From: Sulfurimonas sp.
GTDB taxonomy: Bacteria; Campylobacterota; Campylobacteria; Campylobacterales; Sulfurimonadaceae
NCBI GenBank assembly: GCA_027064045.1
Contig: JAMOQK010000058.1
Location: 1-34,252 of the forward strand
Direction of reading: 5' to 3'
Length of the DNA stretch: 34,252 bases
In this document: one piece after another, positions 1 through 9,219 of the stretch
Numbering within the stretch: the stretch's first letter is position 1
How the letters are laid out: each line of letters begins with the position of its first letter
The notes under the pieces: model-generated
Told to the model about the DNA's origin: nothing
The model's input: only the letters and a program-made list of their open reading frames with translations
The model's database searches: none
Position numbers and translations under genes: made by a program

Positions 1-73
1 TCTTTTTTATTTTCCATATTTGTTTTAACTCTTTTATTTTAGCTTTTATATTTATCTTTATGAGATTGTATTA

Positions 74-105
74 GAAGTACGACTTTAGTCTCGTACCTCT
101 TTTTT
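74..105 (+). terminator. Rho-independent terminator facing right
   Basis: A 9-bp stem (74-82 with 91-99, one G-U pair) encloses an 8-nt loop and is followed on the plus strand by a T tract from 100. It would end a plus-strand transcript entering from before the window and face the end of the def operon. On the minus strand no T run follows, so it is probably not the def terminator. Nothing else in 1-137 could be identified; an ATG at 17-15 on the minus strand could begin the next leftward gene but is too short to judge. Confidence 0.6.
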
Positions 106-137
106 ATTTTTATGTTTAGAGAGAAGTACTGATTGTT

Positions 138-659
138 TTAAGAATGTTTCTTTTCTTTTTGAGCTTTTTTATACTCTTTTTCAAATTTCTTTCTACGGGA
201 ATAAGATAATTTATCAATAAAAAGGATACCATTTAGATGATCTACCTCATGTTGTATTGCTATACTCAAAAGACCATTTGCAACTAAGTTTTTAGTGTTG
301 CCATGTCTGTCTTGATAGTTTAGACTTATCTCATCAAATCTTTTTATATCTTCATAAAAACCTGGAACACTTAAACATCCTTCTTGATATGTAGTATCTC
401 CAGTTTTGTATGTTATTACAGGATTGATTATCTCCATTAAGTTTTCTTTTGATTGTTCTCCATCTTCATCAGGGATATTTAAAATAAGAGCTTCTTTGGC
501 ATGTGCAACTTGAATCGCAGCCAAGCCTATACCATTGGACTTCATCATAATCTCATACATACTATCCAATAAATCATGTAATTGAGCGTCAAATTTTTCA
601 ACTTTTGAAGATTTTTCTTTTAATTTTCTATCTGGGTATTCAACTATTTTTAATTTCAT
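138..659 (-). CDS. def: Peptide deformylase
   Basis: Removes the N-formyl group from nascent proteins in the cytoplasm and is metal dependent. All three family motifs are present: GIGLAAIQ (residues 43-50), EGCLS with metal ligand Cys95, and QHEVDH with ligands His137 and His141 and catalytic Glu138. At 173 aa it has the normal length for the family, with a lysine-rich tail. Its start overlaps the end of the upstream GGDEF-like gene by 4 nt, so it is the last gene seen of the clpP-GGDEF-def string. Coupling with clpP and tig in one leftward run groups nascent-chain processing, folding and degradation. Confidence 0.97.
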   Translation of the reverse strand: MKLKIVEYPDRKLKEKSSKVEKFDAQLHDLLDSMYEIMMKSNGIGLAAIQVAHAKEALILNIPDEDGEQSKENLMEIINPVITYKTGDTTYQEGCLSVPGFYEDIKRFDEISLNYQDRHGNTKNLVANGLLSIAIQHEVDHLNGILFIDKLSYSRRKKFEKEYKKAQKEKKHS

Positions 660-1738
660 GTGTTGTTTTTATCCTCTATAACAGCTTGTTCTCTTAATGA
701 TACAGCAAAATCAATATTTTTCTTTGTGTAAGCTTTTTCTATTCCATCCATAGCGCTAACTATTGTTTCTTCAACTGAGTAGAGTGTATCAATATCTGTA
801 ATACCTATAGATATTTTTAGGTGAATCTCTCTGTCTGCTAGAAAAAAGTTACTATTAGATACTAGTTCACATAGTCTTTCACTGGCTTTTTTGGCATTTT
901 CAAGATTTGTATGCTTTAGAAGCATTGCAAATAGTCCATTGCCATAGTGAGCAACTACATCACTTCTTCTGGATGTTTTTAACAGTAATCTAGCTATAGT
1001 TCTTGTCATTAGAGTTATAGCTTTTTCGTTTTTAATGCTATCGACAAGTTCACGAGAAAGTTCTATCATGATAAGTGAACTTTTGTGATTGAATTCCTTG
1101 ATAAGCTCCATTTCCTGTTCTATTTTGCTCATCAAGTATCGTTTATTGTAAACACCAAATTTATTATCAAATATAGTTTCATTTTCTACATTTTTTACTA
1201 TACCTGCAGTTTCATCATAAAGTGTTCTCATCTGTGAATTTTGTTTTTTTAAGATACTATTTAGCTTTCCTATATCATTATCAAGAGATCCTATGAGACT
1301 TACAATAGATGCTTTTTCATTAATATCACTAAGCTCATTCTTTCTTTTGTCTAGTATCTTAGTCATAAGATTCATGTTTTTGTATAGATTTGCAGTTAGG
1401 TTTAAAATGTTTTTTACAGAAGAGAAACCTTGTTTTAAACTTCTCTCAAGAACAATAGTTGTTTCTTCATCATTACTCTCTTCTAGTTCTAATATAGAGA
1501 GTATTTGTTTGCGAAGCGTTTCACTTTTATCTTCTAATAGTCTATCAAAATAGAGTGAAAAGTTATTTGGGGTTGGTGGCAAGTTGTCTGAGATAAGTGT
1601 ATTTAAAACTTCTTTAGAATAAATTTCTAAGTCACTTGAGGGTTCTCCTATATCCAGTATGGCAGATCCAAGCGACTCTACTGGTGTGTTTGTGTTATTT
1701 ATATTTCTACGACTTCTGCTTCTTAGAGTTCCTGCCAT
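656..1738 (-). CDS. Degenerate GGDEF-domain protein (probably not an active diguanylate cyclase)
   Basis: The last ~170 residues of 360 have a GGDEF-domain layout: a FGVYNKRYL stretch (194-202) matches the usual TGLYNRRYL entry, and a C-terminal ISIGIT strand is present. At the active-site turn, however, the sequence is YGNGLF (265-270) where cyclases have GGDEF or GGEEF, so the metal-binding acidic residues are lost and synthesis of c-di-GMP is unlikely. The N-terminal ~185 residues are helical, with a LPPTPNNFSLYF segment often seen ahead of such domains; there is no membrane segment. The gene sits between clpP and def with a 4-nt overlap to def. A nucleotide-sensing or scaffold role is inference only. 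Confidence 0.8.
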   Translation of the reverse strand: MAGTLRSRSRRNINNTNTPVESLGSAILDIGEPSSDLEIYSKEVLNTLISDNLPPTPNNFSLYFDRLLEDKSETLRKQILSILELEESNDEETTIVLERSLKQGFSSVKNILNLTANLYKNMNLMTKILDKRKNELSDINEKASIVSLIGSLDNDIGKLNSILKKQNSQMRTLYDETAGIVKNVENETIFDNKFGVYNKRYLMSKIEQEMELIKEFNHKSSLIMIELSRELVDSIKNEKAITLMTRTIARLLLKTSRRSDVVAHYGNGLFAMLLKHTNLENAKKASERLCELVSNSNFFLADREIHLKISIGITDIDTLYSVEETIVSAMDGIEKAYTKKNIDFAVSLREQAVIEDKNNT

Positions 1739-1748
1739 TTTAGATCCT

Positions 1749-2339
1749 TTATTCTTTGTCGCTTTTAATCAGAACCTCATCAATCATGCCATATTGTTTA
1801 GACTCTTCTGCACTCATGAAGTTATCGCGATCAGTATCTTTTTCAATTTGTTTAACATCTTGACCTGTATTTTTTGCCAAGATAGCGTTAAGTTCAACTT
1901 TCATACGAAGAATCTCTTCAGCCTGAATAGCAATATCTGTTGCTTGTCCCTGTGCGCCACCTAATGGTTGGTGTATCATGATTCTGGCATGTGGAAGAGC
2001 ATATCTTTTGCCTTTTTCACCACTTGAGAGTAAAAACGCACCCATAGAAGCTGCTTGACCTATACAGATAGTAGCGACATGTGGGCGAATATAATTCATA
2101 GTGTCAAAAATTGCCATTCCTGCGGTTACAACTCCACCAGGTGAATTGATATAAAAATATATATCTTTCTCAGGGTCTTCTGCTTCTAAAAATAAAAATT
2201 GTGCAACTATTGTGGAGGCAACTTGGTCGTTAACCTCCCCACTAAGCATAACAATTCTATCTTTTAAAAGACGAGAATAAATATCATACGAGCGTTCACC
2301 ACGCCCTGTTTTTTCCACTACATAAGGGATATAACTCAT
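1749..2339 (-). CDS. clpP: ATP-dependent Clp protease proteolytic subunit
   Basis: Serine protease that forms the tetradecameric degradation chamber served by ClpX or ClpA. The catalytic triad is visible: Ser98 in QAASMGAF, His123 in RIMIHQP and Asp172 in DRDNFMSA, matching E. coli Ser111, His136 and Asp185 with a constant offset of 13. At 196 aa it has the standard length with almost no propeptide. It lies 4 nt downstream of tig, the classic tig-clpP pairing, so trigger factor and protease are probably co-transcribed. One exact copy of the GGCATGTGG word lies inside it, reading PHA in the protein. Confidence 0.98.
   Translation of the reverse strand: MSYIPYVVEKTGRGERSYDIYSRLLKDRIVMLSGEVNDQVASTIVAQFLFLEAEDPEKDIYFYINSPGGVVTAGMAIFDTMNYIRPHVATICIGQAASMGAFLLSSGEKGKRYALPHARIMIHQPLGGAQGQATDIAIQAEEILRMKVELNAILAKNTGQDVKQIEKDTDRDNFMSAEESKQYGMIDEVLIKSDKE
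1986..1994 (+). repeat. GGCATGTGG word, copy 1
   Basis: Exact copy in clpP (minus-strand gene), reading Pro-His-Ala; flanked T...A. Confidence 0.75.
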
Positions 2340-2343
2340 CTAA

Positions 2344-3645
2344 TTATGCCTCTTTTATCTTTGCATTTAGAAGTTTACTAAGAACTTTGTCTTCAACCAT
2401 TGACATTTGAATAGCAGGAAGATAACCAGCTTCTTTGTATTGTTCATATGCTTTTTGAGGGTCTTGACCCATTTGCATTGCTTCCATATATATAGTTTGC
2501 ATGATTTCTTGCTCTTCAACTTTTACATTTTCAGCTGCTGCTAAAGCATCAATGATAAATGTAGCTCTTACACTTCTTTGAGCATCTTCACGGAAAGTTT
2601 CACGAAGTTCATTTAGCTTGTCTTCATTTTCACGAAGTTCTTTAATCTCATCTTCACTCATGCTAGATGCTGCTTTATTTAGAGCCATATCTATCTCTTG
2701 TTCTACAACAAACTCTGGTAAATCAAATTTAAAGTTTTCAACAAATAATTCTAAAAGAGCTGGTTTCATCTCTTCATTATAAAGTTTACTTAGTTTTTCA
2801 CTTTCTATTTGGGTTTTAATTTGAGCTTTTAAGCTTTCTAAATTAGCATCTTCTTGACCTGGAAGAAGTTTTTTAGCAAACTCATCATCTATCTCAACTT
2901 CCTCTTTTACTTTAATCCCATTTACTTTTACTTTGAACATAGCTTCTTTACCAGCTAACTCTTTTGCTTGGTATTCTTCTGGGAAAGTTACTTTAATCTC
3001 AACTTCCTCATCTCTTTTAACACCTATAAGTTGGTCTTCAAAACCTGGGATAAATTGATTAGAACCTAAAAGTAATTCAAAGTTTTCGCCTTTACCACCA
3101 GCAAAAGCTTCACCATCAACAAAACCTTCAAAGTCGATTACAGCAGTATCACCTTTTTTCATTTTACGGTTTCTTTTGATGTCAACAAGTGGAGCTTGTT
3201 GTTCAGCTAAATCTTTAAGTCTTGTATCAATCTCTTCATCTGTTACTTCTGGTTTATCAAACTCTGCAACCATTTCAGCATAAGCACCCATATCTATCTC
3301 TGGTCTCATTGCCACTTTTACAGTTACTTCTATTTTATCATCACTTTTGTCAAATTGTGAAACATTTGGCTCACCAATTAGAGATTCATTTGCAATTTCT
3401 AATGCTTCTAAGCCTTTAGAAAATACTTCACGAAGTGCTTCAGCTTCAGCATCTTGAACTAGTTTTTCACCATATTGTTTTTTGATAATAGCAACAGGAA
3501 CCTTACCTTTTCTAAAACCTTGAACACTCGCAGTTTTCGCTAAATCTTTAGCAATTTTTTCTAGGTTATCGTTCACCTTGTCCATAGAGATTGTAGCTTG
3601 AATCTCAGCATTTGCACCATCAATTTTTTTCTGTTTGATTTCCAT
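2344..3645 (-). CDS. tig: Trigger factor, ribosome-bound chaperone
   Basis: Cytosolic chaperone and prolyl isomerase that binds at the ribosome exit tunnel. The ribosome-docking signature GFRKGKVP is present near residue 44, followed by an FKBP-type isomerase domain (about 150-240, KKGDTAVIDFEGFVDGEAF) and a long helical, Glu/Lys-rich C-terminal substrate-binding region. Length is 433 aa. The start is taken as ATG at 3645 rather than an in-frame TTG one codon earlier, because AAGGA lies 5-6 nt ahead of the ATG. It is the first gene of tig-clpP-GGDEF-def; the 77 nt between it and lspA should hold the operon promoter, though no clear -10 box stands out. Confidence 0.97.
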   Translation of the reverse strand: MEIKQKKIDGANAEIQATISMDKVNDNLEKIAKDLAKTASVQGFRKGKVPVAIIKKQYGEKLVQDAEAEALREVFSKGLEALEIANESLIGEPNVSQFDKSDDKIEVTVKVAMRPEIDMGAYAEMVAEFDKPEVTDEEIDTRLKDLAEQQAPLVDIKRNRKMKKGDTAVIDFEGFVDGEAFAGGKGENFELLLGSNQFIPGFEDQLIGVKRDEEVEIKVTFPEEYQAKELAGKEAMFKVKVNGIKVKEEVEIDDEFAKKLLPGQEDANLESLKAQIKTQIESEKLSKLYNEEMKPALLELFVENFKFDLPEFVVEQEIDMALNKAASSMSEDEIKELRENEDKLNELRETFREDAQRSVRATFIIDALAAAENVKVEEQEIMQTIYMEAMQMGQDPQKAYEQYKEAGYLPAIQMSMVEDKVLSKLLNAKIKEA

Positions 3646-3722
3646 CAATTTCCTTTAAATAAGTTTTTATTTACAGTCTTAGACTATTATTTTGGACAAT
3701 AATATCTAAAATCTGCTTTTAA

Positions 3723-4196
3723 TTAGCTTTTACAAAGTTTTGGTTTAAAGTTAAGAAGTAGTATCCATGCTACTGCCAAATCTATCATAACATCAGCAAA
3801 GTTAAATACAGCAAAGCCATCTTGTCCCATTATTGGGTATGGCCATCCATGCCAATAAAACATATCTACAACTCCACCATGGATAAATCTATCATAGATA
3901 TTTGAAAAAGCTCCACCGAGCATAAAGCCAATAGGGATGGCATAACAAACTTTTTTTAGATACATTGTATAAAGTAAAATAGAACTTACAAGAATTAATT
4001 GAATATATTTTAGCCACTCATTTAAAAATGAGAACATAGAAAATGCAACACCTTTGTTATATACTAAGATAAAGTCCATGTAATTTGTATAATATCTAAA
4101 GCCATCCACAAAAAGCATTTTAATATTTTGATCAATGATAAAAATGCCAATTATTGTAAAAAATAAGATGGTGTTAAAGCGAATATGTTTAGGCAT
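3723..4196 (-). CDS. lspA: Lipoprotein signal peptidase (signal peptidase II)
   Basis: Inner-membrane aspartyl protease that cleaves the signal peptide of prolipoproteins after lipidation; several such lipoproteins are encoded in this window. The 157-aa protein has four hydrophobic segments. The two catalytic aspartates are visible: Asp111 in [10 protein letters not shown] and Asp135 in FNFADVMID, the usual SPase II pair. The start overlaps the 3' end of glmM by 8 nt, so translation is probably coupled, and the glmM-lspA pairing supports the call. Confidence 0.96.
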   Translation of the reverse strand: MPKHIRFNTILFFTIIGIFIIDQNIKMLFVDGFRYYTNYMDFILVYNKGVAFSMFSFLNEWLKYIQLILVSSILLYTMYLKKVCYAIPIGFMLGGAFSNIYDRFIHGGVVDMFYWHGWPYPIMGQDGFAVFNFADVMIDLAVAWILLLNFKPKLCKS

Positions 4197-5529
4197 TTAA
4201 ATTATTTTGAAAAAAATCAACCATATCAACCATATGGTTGTCTATCTTTTTAGCATCTTTGCATTCAAGTAAAACTCTTAGTTTATTTTCAGTACCAGAA
4301 TAACGGATAAGATGACGGATATTTAGTTTGTCTAGTTCTTCAAGTTTTTTAGTTAAATCTTTAATCTCACTAAGTGATTTTTTAACTTTTATGTTTATGT
4401 TTGTAAGTTTTTGAGGGTATAGACTAAATGGGCGAAGTGCTTGGGAAGCTTTTTGTTTTGTGTCTATTAAAAGTGCTAAAACCTGTAAAGCAGATACTAA
4501 TCCATCGCCAGTTTTAGCAAAGTCGTGCATTATCACATGACCACTTTGTTCTCCACCAAAATTTATATTTTCCTTTTTCATTATCTCTAAAACATTTTTA
4601 TCTCCAACATCTGAACGGAATAGTTTTAGCCCTTTTTGTGTCATGAAATCTTCTAAGCCCTGATTGCTCATAACTGTTGTTACAATTGCATTACCTTTTA
4701 AAACACCTTTATCACTCATATATGAAGCCAAAGCACCTAGTAGTTGGTCGCCATCTACAACTTCACCATTTTCATCAACAACTACAAGTCTGTCTGCGTC
4801 TCCATCAAGTGCTATCCCTAAATCTGCTCTGTATTTAATAACACTTTGACATAAATCTTTTGTATGAAGCGCTCCACATCCTTCGTTTATATTAAATCCA
4901 TCTGGTTTATCATGAAGCACTACAACATCAGCACCAAGTTCTTCTAAAACGGTTGGCCCAACTTTGTATCCAGCTCCATTTGCAGTATCTAATACTATCC
5001 TTACACCTTGGAGTGTAAGTTCTCTTGGAAATGAGTTTTTAAGTTGAACTATATATCTGCCAATTACATCATCTATTCTTTTAGCTTTACCAATATTTTT
5101 ACCTGTTGCTTGTGCTTCTAAAAGTAGTGCTTTATTGTTATATATATTTTCTATCTCTTTTTCAACTTCACTTGAGAGTTTATCACCATCTCCATCAAAA
5201 AATTTGATACCATTATCTTCATAGGAATTGTGTGAAGCACTTATCATAATTCCAGCATCACATCTCATGTTTTCGGTTATAAAAGCTATGGCTGGGGTGG
5301 GCATAGGACCTATCTCTATCACATCATAACCAATAGCAGTTAAGCCACTAACTATGGCATTTTCTATCATATAACCACTTCTTCTTGTATCTTTACCAAT
5401 TAAAATTCTATTAGTTGTAGCGTGAGCTTTAAAATATATCCCAGCAGCCATAGCAACTTTCATTGCAAGTTCTGCACTTAAAAATAAACCAGCTTCACCT
5501 CTTACACCATCTGTACCAAATAATTTCAT
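4189..5529 (-). CDS. glmM: Phosphoglucosamine mutase
   Basis: Converts glucosamine-6-phosphate to glucosamine-1-phosphate, on the route to UDP-GlcNAc for peptidoglycan and LPS. The N-terminus [10 protein letters not shown], the phosphoserine loop MISASHN (Ser99, E. coli Ser102), the metal loop DGDADR and the phosphate-binding [10 protein letters not shown] near the C-terminus are all present. The start is set at ATG 5529, giving 446 aa (family ~445); an in-frame TTG at 5541 would add four residues but lies too near the promoter. GGAA lies about 8 nt upstream of the ATG. A -10-like box (5557-5562, minus) is placed for a short leader. The gene is divergent from rpsT. Confidence 0.97.
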   Translation of the reverse strand: MKLFGTDGVRGEAGLFLSAELAMKVAMAAGIYFKAHATTNRILIGKDTRRSGYMIENAIVSGLTAIGYDVIEIGPMPTPAIAFITENMRCDAGIMISASHNSYEDNGIKFFDGDGDKLSSEVEKEIENIYNNKALLLEAQATGKNIGKAKRIDDVIGRYIVQLKNSFPRELTLQGVRIVLDTANGAGYKVGPTVLEELGADVVVLHDKPDGFNINEGCGALHTKDLCQSVIKYRADLGIALDGDADRLVVVDENGEVVDGDQLLGALASYMSDKGVLKGNAIVTTVMSNQGLEDFMTQKGLKLFRSDVGDKNVLEIMKKENINFGGEQSGHVIMHDFAKTGDGLVSALQVLALLIDTKQKASQALRPFSLYPQKLTNINIKVKKSLSEIKDLTKKLEELDKLNIRHLIRYSGTENKLRVLLECKDAKKIDNHMVDMVDFFQNNLNA

Positions 5530-5556
5530 ATAATTTTCCAATTTTTTAAGTGGTGT

Positions 5557-5562
5557 ATTTTA
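5557..5562 (-). promoter_or_regulatory. Probable -10 box for glmM-lspA
   Basis: TAAAAT on the minus strand, about 28 nt from the glmM ATG, with AT-rich DNA upstream as is usual for Campylobacterota housekeeping promoters that lack a firm -35. This is position and sequence only. Confidence 0.45.
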
Positions 5563-5635
5563 ACATAATTATCTATTAAAATGTAAATTTCTATATTTTC
5601 TATACTCTTTAACTTACTTTTAATTATCTTTAAGC

Positions 5636-5641
5636 TAAAAT
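5636..5641 (+). promoter_or_regulatory. Probable -10 box for rpsT-prfA
   Basis: TAAAAT preceded by T-rich tracts spaced about one helical turn apart, 35 nt upstream of the rpsT start. The pattern fits the Campylobacterota sigma-70 type promoter. Confidence 0.45.
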
Positions 5642-5675
5642 TGCGCACTAAAATTTCATGAGAAGGACTCATAAC

Positions 5676-5936
5676 ATGGCAAATCATAAGTCATCTATTA
5701 AGAGAATTCGCCAAACTATCGTTCGTACAGAGCGAAATCGTTTTTATAGAACTCGTCTTAAAAACATCGTAAAAGATGTTCGTTCTGCAATCGAAGCAGG
5801 TAACAAAGAAGAAGCAACTGCTACATTTAAAGTAGCTAATCAACAAATTCATAAATTTGTAAGCAAAGGTATTCTTAAAAAAGAAACTGCAGCTAGAAAA
5901 GTAAGCCGCTTGCACAGAGCTGTAAACGCTATATAA
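5676..5936 (+). CDS. rpsT: 30S ribosomal protein S20
   Basis: Small basic protein that binds 16S rRNA in the 30S body. The [13 protein letters not shown] start and the conserved ALHRAVN-like ending ([10 protein letters not shown]) identify S20. The start is ATG 5676 with AGAAGGA at 5661-5667; an upstream in-frame ATG at 5658 lies before this Shine-Dalgarno sequence and is rejected. The protein is 86 aa, the normal length. It is followed after 15 nt by prfA, the conserved rpsT-prfA pairing of the phylum. Confidence 0.97.
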   Translation: MANHKSSIKRIRQTIVRTERNRFYRTRLKNIVKDVRSAIEAGNKEEATATFKVANQQIHKFVSKGILKKETAARKVSRLHRAVNAI

Positions 5937-5951
5937 TTAGAGCATAGATTA

Positions 5952-7019
5952 ATGCTTGCAGATAAACTTACACCGTTTATCAATCGCTATGATGAACTTA
6001 GCAGAATGCTAAGTTCGCCTGATATAACTTCTGATATCTCCAAGATGACAGAGCTTTCTAAAGAACAATCTTCAATATTACCAATCGTTGAAAAAACCAA
6101 AGAGTACAAAACACTATTAGAAGAGATAGCTGATTCAAAAGAGATGCTAGGTGATTCTGAAATGGGCGATATGGCAAAAGAGGAACTTAAAGAGCTTGAA
6201 CCAAAAGTGTCAGTTATAGAAGAAGAGATTAAAATGCTTCTTCTTCCAAAAGATCCTAATGATGATAGAAATATCATAGTGGAACTTCGTGCTGGTGCTG
6301 GTGGTGATGAAGCTGCTATATTTGTAGGGGATCTTTTTGATGCTTACACAAGGTATGCAGATTTAAGAGGTTGGAAGATAGAACTTATGAGTACATCTCC
6401 ATCGGATGCTGGTGGTTTCAAAGAGGTTGTTGCACTTATTAAGGGTGAACAGGTTTATAGTAGATTGAAATATGAGGGTGGAACTCATAGAGTACAAAGA
6501 GTTCCAACAACAGAATCTCAGGGTCGTGTTCACACATCAGCTATCACAGTGGCAGTTATGCCTGAAGTTGATGATGTTGAGGTTGAGATTAATGATAATG
6601 ATTTAAAGATAGATGTTATGCGTTCATCTGGTTGTGGTGGGCAGTCTGTAAATACAACTGACTCTGCTGTTAGGATTACACACTTGCCATCAGGTATCGT
6701 AGTAACCAACCAAGATCAAAAATCACAACATAAAAACCGTGAAAAAGCTATGAAAGTTTTAAAAGCTAGACTATATGATCTTGAGATGCAAGAAGCTCAG
6801 GCAAAAGATAGTGAAGCAAGAGCTGCTCAGGTTGGAACGGGTGATAGAAGTGGTAGAATTAGAACTTATAACTATCCACAAAATCGTATAAGTGACCATA
6901 GAATTAATCTAACTCTTTATAGGTTAAATGAGATTATGAGTGGTGGACTTTTAGATGAAGTTATAGAACCACTCATAGCTGATCATCAAGCTAAAATTGT
7001 TGAAGCTGCTGGACTTTAG
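5952..7019 (+). CDS. prfA: Peptide chain release factor 1
   Basis: Recognises UAA and UAG stop codons and triggers peptide release. The 355-aa protein has the GGQ catalytic motif (residues 229-231 in [15 protein letters not shown]) and the tripeptide anticodon-like PxT in [15 protein letters not shown] (185-187), which distinguishes RF1 from RF2 (SPF). The Gln of GGQ is the usual target of PrmC methylation. It is the last gene of the rpsT transcript and is followed by a strong hairpin terminator at 7103-7138. Confidence 0.98.
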   Translation: MLADKLTPFINRYDELSRMLSSPDITSDISKMTELSKEQSSILPIVEKTKEYKTLLEEIADSKEMLGDSEMGDMAKEELKELEPKVSVIEEEIKMLLLPKDPNDDRNIIVELRAGAGGDEAAIFVGDLFDAYTRYADLRGWKIELMSTSPSDAGGFKEVVALIKGEQVYSRLKYEGGTHRVQRVPTTESQGRVHTSAITVAVMPEVDDVEVEINDNDLKIDVMRSSGCGGQSVNTTDSAVRITHLPSGIVVTNQDQKSQHKNREKAMKVLKARLYDLEMQEAQAKDSEARAAQVGTGDRSGRIRTYNYPQNRISDHRINLTLYRLNEIMSGGLLDEVIEPLIADHQAKIVEAAGL

Positions 7020-7049
7020 TTTATAGATATTTAATTTTTTTGTTATAAG

Positions 7050-7138
7050 TAGAATTGTAACAGTATGATGATTTTGCGAGTTGGTTGCCTACTGGCACTC
7101 TAAGCCCTGTCCTACTTTGAGGATAGGGCTTTTTTTTT
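7050..7138 (+). ncRNA. Candidate short structured RNA or regulatory leader
   Basis: A -10-like TAGAAT (7050-7055, just after an overlapping TATAAG) is followed by about 77 nt that fold into two elements: a small hairpin (TGCC-TACT-GGCA, 7085-7096, extended by GAG/CTC) and a strong terminator hairpin with a T8 tract (7103-7138). This could be an independent small RNA of about 75 nt, or the leader of the lipoprotein gene that begins 28 nt after the terminator and has no promoter of its own in that gap. No known riboswitch family was recognised. Transcription is inferred, not seen. Confidence 0.35.
7103..7138 (+). terminator. Strong Rho-independent terminator after prfA or its leader RNA
   Basis: A 10-bp stem (AGCCCTGTCC at 7103-7112 with GGATAGGGCT at 7121-7130, one G-U) is followed immediately by eight T residues. 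It ends the rpsT-prfA transcript and/or the RNA starting near 7062. It sits only 28 nt before the ATG of the next gene, so it could act as an attenuator. Confidence 0.85.
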
Positions 7139-7166
7139 GCTTAATTTTTTACTAAAAGGAAGATAG

Positions 7167-8183
7167 ATGAAATCATCATTAAAACTGTTGTTGAGAGCAT
7201 CTGCTGTTGTGTTACTTATGAGTGGTTGTACTCAAAAAGTTAGAATCAAGGCATTAGACCCAGCTCAAGTTGCAGAGATGGCTACAAAGAAAAAAGTTGC
7301 GATTAGCAGTTTTAAAAATGACAAGTATGGACTATCTGGCAAAATAGAGTCTCAAATAGCTAAACACAAGCTAGATAAAAAAAGATATTTTACCGTTGTA
7401 AGTAGAAAAGATTTAAATAAAATTATGGCAGAACAAAAATTACAATCTTCAGAACTTATGGATGAAGCTACTGTAACAAAAGTAGGTAAAATGATAGGTG
7501 CTCAAGCTGTAATCAATGGGGAAATTGCTTCTGCTACAGCTCAATCTGGGAGATATAGAGAAGAAAGAAAAAAATGTCTTAAATATGTTAAAGATAGATG
7601 TGTACAATATAAATACTATACGGTAGTTTGTGAAACAACTCAAGCAGAAGTATCTGCTAATATTAATATAGTTGATGTAGAAACTGGTTCAATTATCTAT
7701 GGTGACATGTTAAATAAAGAATATAATGGCGATTCTTGTAAAAACGGAAGAGTTCTTTCAAAAGGTCAGGCTTTAAATAGACTAGCTACTGCAATCGCAT
7801 CTGAGTTTGTATATAAATTAACTCCTCACTACATCTACTTTAATGTAGCACTACTTGATAAAATAGAGCTTGAAAATGTAACAAAAAAACAAGAAAAAAC
7901 TTTTGAGACTTCATTGGTATATATTAAAGCTGGTCGTATGGATAAAGCAGAAAAACTTTTACAAGGACTCCTTGATGAACTTGATGGAAAATCTTTCGTG
8001 GTTGTATATGTACTTGGTGTTGTAAATGAGGCACAAGGTAAATTTGATAAAGCTAAAAAGTTATATACAATGGCAGATGATTTAACTGCTGAACCTGTAG
8101 ATGAAATCAATTTAGCAATTACCAGAATTGATAAATTAATTTCCAAGCGTAAAGAAGCAAAGCAGCAAATGAATGCTAAGTAA
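7167..8183 (+). CDS. CsgG-family outer-membrane lipoprotein with C-terminal TPR-like region
   Basis: Residues 1-21 form a lipoprotein signal with lipobox LMSG-Cys21. Residues ~43-210 match the CsgG/LpoB-type fold: KKVAISSFKND, then RYFTVVSRKDLNKIMAEQKL and VGKMIGAQAVINGEI, the typical strand-helix order of curli-secretion and PBP-activator lipoproteins. A cysteine-containing insert (KKCLKYVKDRCVQYKYYTVVC) is unusual and may form disulfides. The last ~100 residues are helical with a TPR-like unit (AEKLLQGLLDELDG). A Shine-Dalgarno AAGGAAG precedes ATG 7167. It overlaps the following LPP20-like gene by 11 nt, so the two are co-translated. Function is not established; an envelope assembly role is inferred from the fold. 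Confidence 0.8.
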   Translation: MKSSLKLLLRASAVVLLMSGCTQKVRIKALDPAQVAEMATKKKVAISSFKNDKYGLSGKIESQIAKHKLDKKRYFTVVSRKDLNKIMAEQKLQSSELMDEATVTKVGKMIGAQAVINGEIASATAQSGRYREERKKCLKYVKDRCVQYKYYTVVCETTQAEVSANINIVDVETGSIIYGDMLNKEYNGDSCKNGRVLSKGQALNRLATAIASEFVYKLTPHYIYFNVALLDKIELENVTKKQEKTFETSLVYIKAGRMDKAEKLLQGLLDELDGKSFVVVYVLGVVNEAQGKFDKAKKLYTMADDLTAEPVDEINLAITRIDKLISKRKEAKQQMNAK

Positions 8184-9219
8184 AAACAATATATTTAAAA
8201 GTTTTTTATTTCTAACTTTTTTAGCTTTATTCTTTAGTGGTTGTGGTGGCTTTTCTGCTGCTCCATCTGCAAAATCAACACCAAAAAAGATGATGCCTGT
8301 ATGGATTACTGCTCCACTTCCAAGTGATAATGAAAAGTTTATGTATGGAATGAGTATTGAAGCTGATAGAGATAGTGCTATAAAAGCTGCTCTTAGTGAT
8401 ATGATTGCAAAGCTTGGAACTACTATAGAATCCTCGTATGAATCAAATCAAGAAGTTCAAGGTGCATACTCAAAATCTGTTATCAAAAGTCAAATAAAAT
8501 CTGGTGTATCCAAGATAAAGATTAATAACTACAAAGTGATTAAATCACATAAAGTCAGTTATAGAGAGTTTGCTGTTATGATTGAAACAGATAAGCAAAA
8601 ACTTGTAGCTGGTTTAAAAGATAACCTAAAAACAGAGAAAAAAAATATAATTCAAAAATATAATTCTTTAAAAGGTAGTGATGCTTTAACTAGATATAAC
8701 ACTAAAAAAGAGTTGGCACAAGAAGCTAGTAAGCTTATCTCTGAAATTCTTATCATTTCAGATTTAGATAAAAGTTTTGATAAGCAAAGTAATCTGGATT
8801 TTGTAAGTAAAAAACAAAAACAATTTATAGCAGAGTCTAAAAGGCTAAAGTTTTTTGTTAGTGGTAATAAAAAATCGACTAAATTTGTAGATGGTATAAA
8901 AAATTATCTTGCTCAAAATGGTTACAATGTTACAAATTTAAAGAAAAATGCAGTTTGTATAAAAATAAATACTACTGACAACATTATTAGGTCAGGCTTT
9001 ATTGGCATAGCTGTTTTAACTGTTAATGTAAGTGTATTTGATAAAAAACAACGCATTGGTGGTAAATCAGTGATTATCAAAGAGAGATATAACGGCTCAA
9101 GTGCTAGTGTATATAAAAATGCCTCTATCCATCTTGAGCAAGATATTAAAAAACAAGGTATCAATGAAGTTATAGGAATTAAGTACCTATCCAAAAAGAA
9201 CACCAATTATCAGCGATAA
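8173..9219 (+). CDS. LPP20-like outer-membrane lipoprotein
   Basis: The N-terminus is a lipoprotein signal ending in lipobox FSG-Cys24. The following stretch, MPVWITAPLPSDNEKFMYGM then a DSAIKAALSDMIAKLG helix, is the pattern of LPP20-type proteins (related to Helicobacter LPP20 and Vibrio FlgP). The middle is Lys-rich and helical; the C-terminal third (KRLKFFVSGNKKSTKFVDGI onward) is a separate alpha/beta region. It overlaps the CsgG-like gene by 11 nt. The last 13 codons and stop lie inside the left arm and first bases of the 9178-9451 inverted-repeat element, so the current C-terminus (KYLSKKNTNYQR) may not be the ancestral one. Confidence 0.75.
   Translation: MLSKNNIFKSFLFLTFLALFFSGCGGFSAAPSAKSTPKKMMPVWITAPLPSDNEKFMYGMSIEADRDSAIKAALSDMIAKLGTTIESSYESNQEVQGAYSKSVIKSQIKSGVSKIKINNYKVIKSHKVSYREFAVMIETDKQKLVAGLKDNLKTEKKNIIQKYNSLKGSDALTRYNTKKELAQEASKLISEILIISDLDKSFDKQSNLDFVSKKQKQFIAESKRLKFFVSGNKKSTKFVDGIKNYLAQNGYNVTNLKKNAVCIKINTTDNIIRSGFIGIAVLTVNVSVFDKKQRIGGKSVIIKERYNGSSASVYKNASIHLEQDIKKQGINEVIGIKYLSKKNTNYQR

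Noticed and set aside
8922..9206. 94-aa minus-strand frame opposite the LPP20-like gene
   Set aside because: It is a shadow of the lipoprotein frame with no ribosome site or recognisable product.
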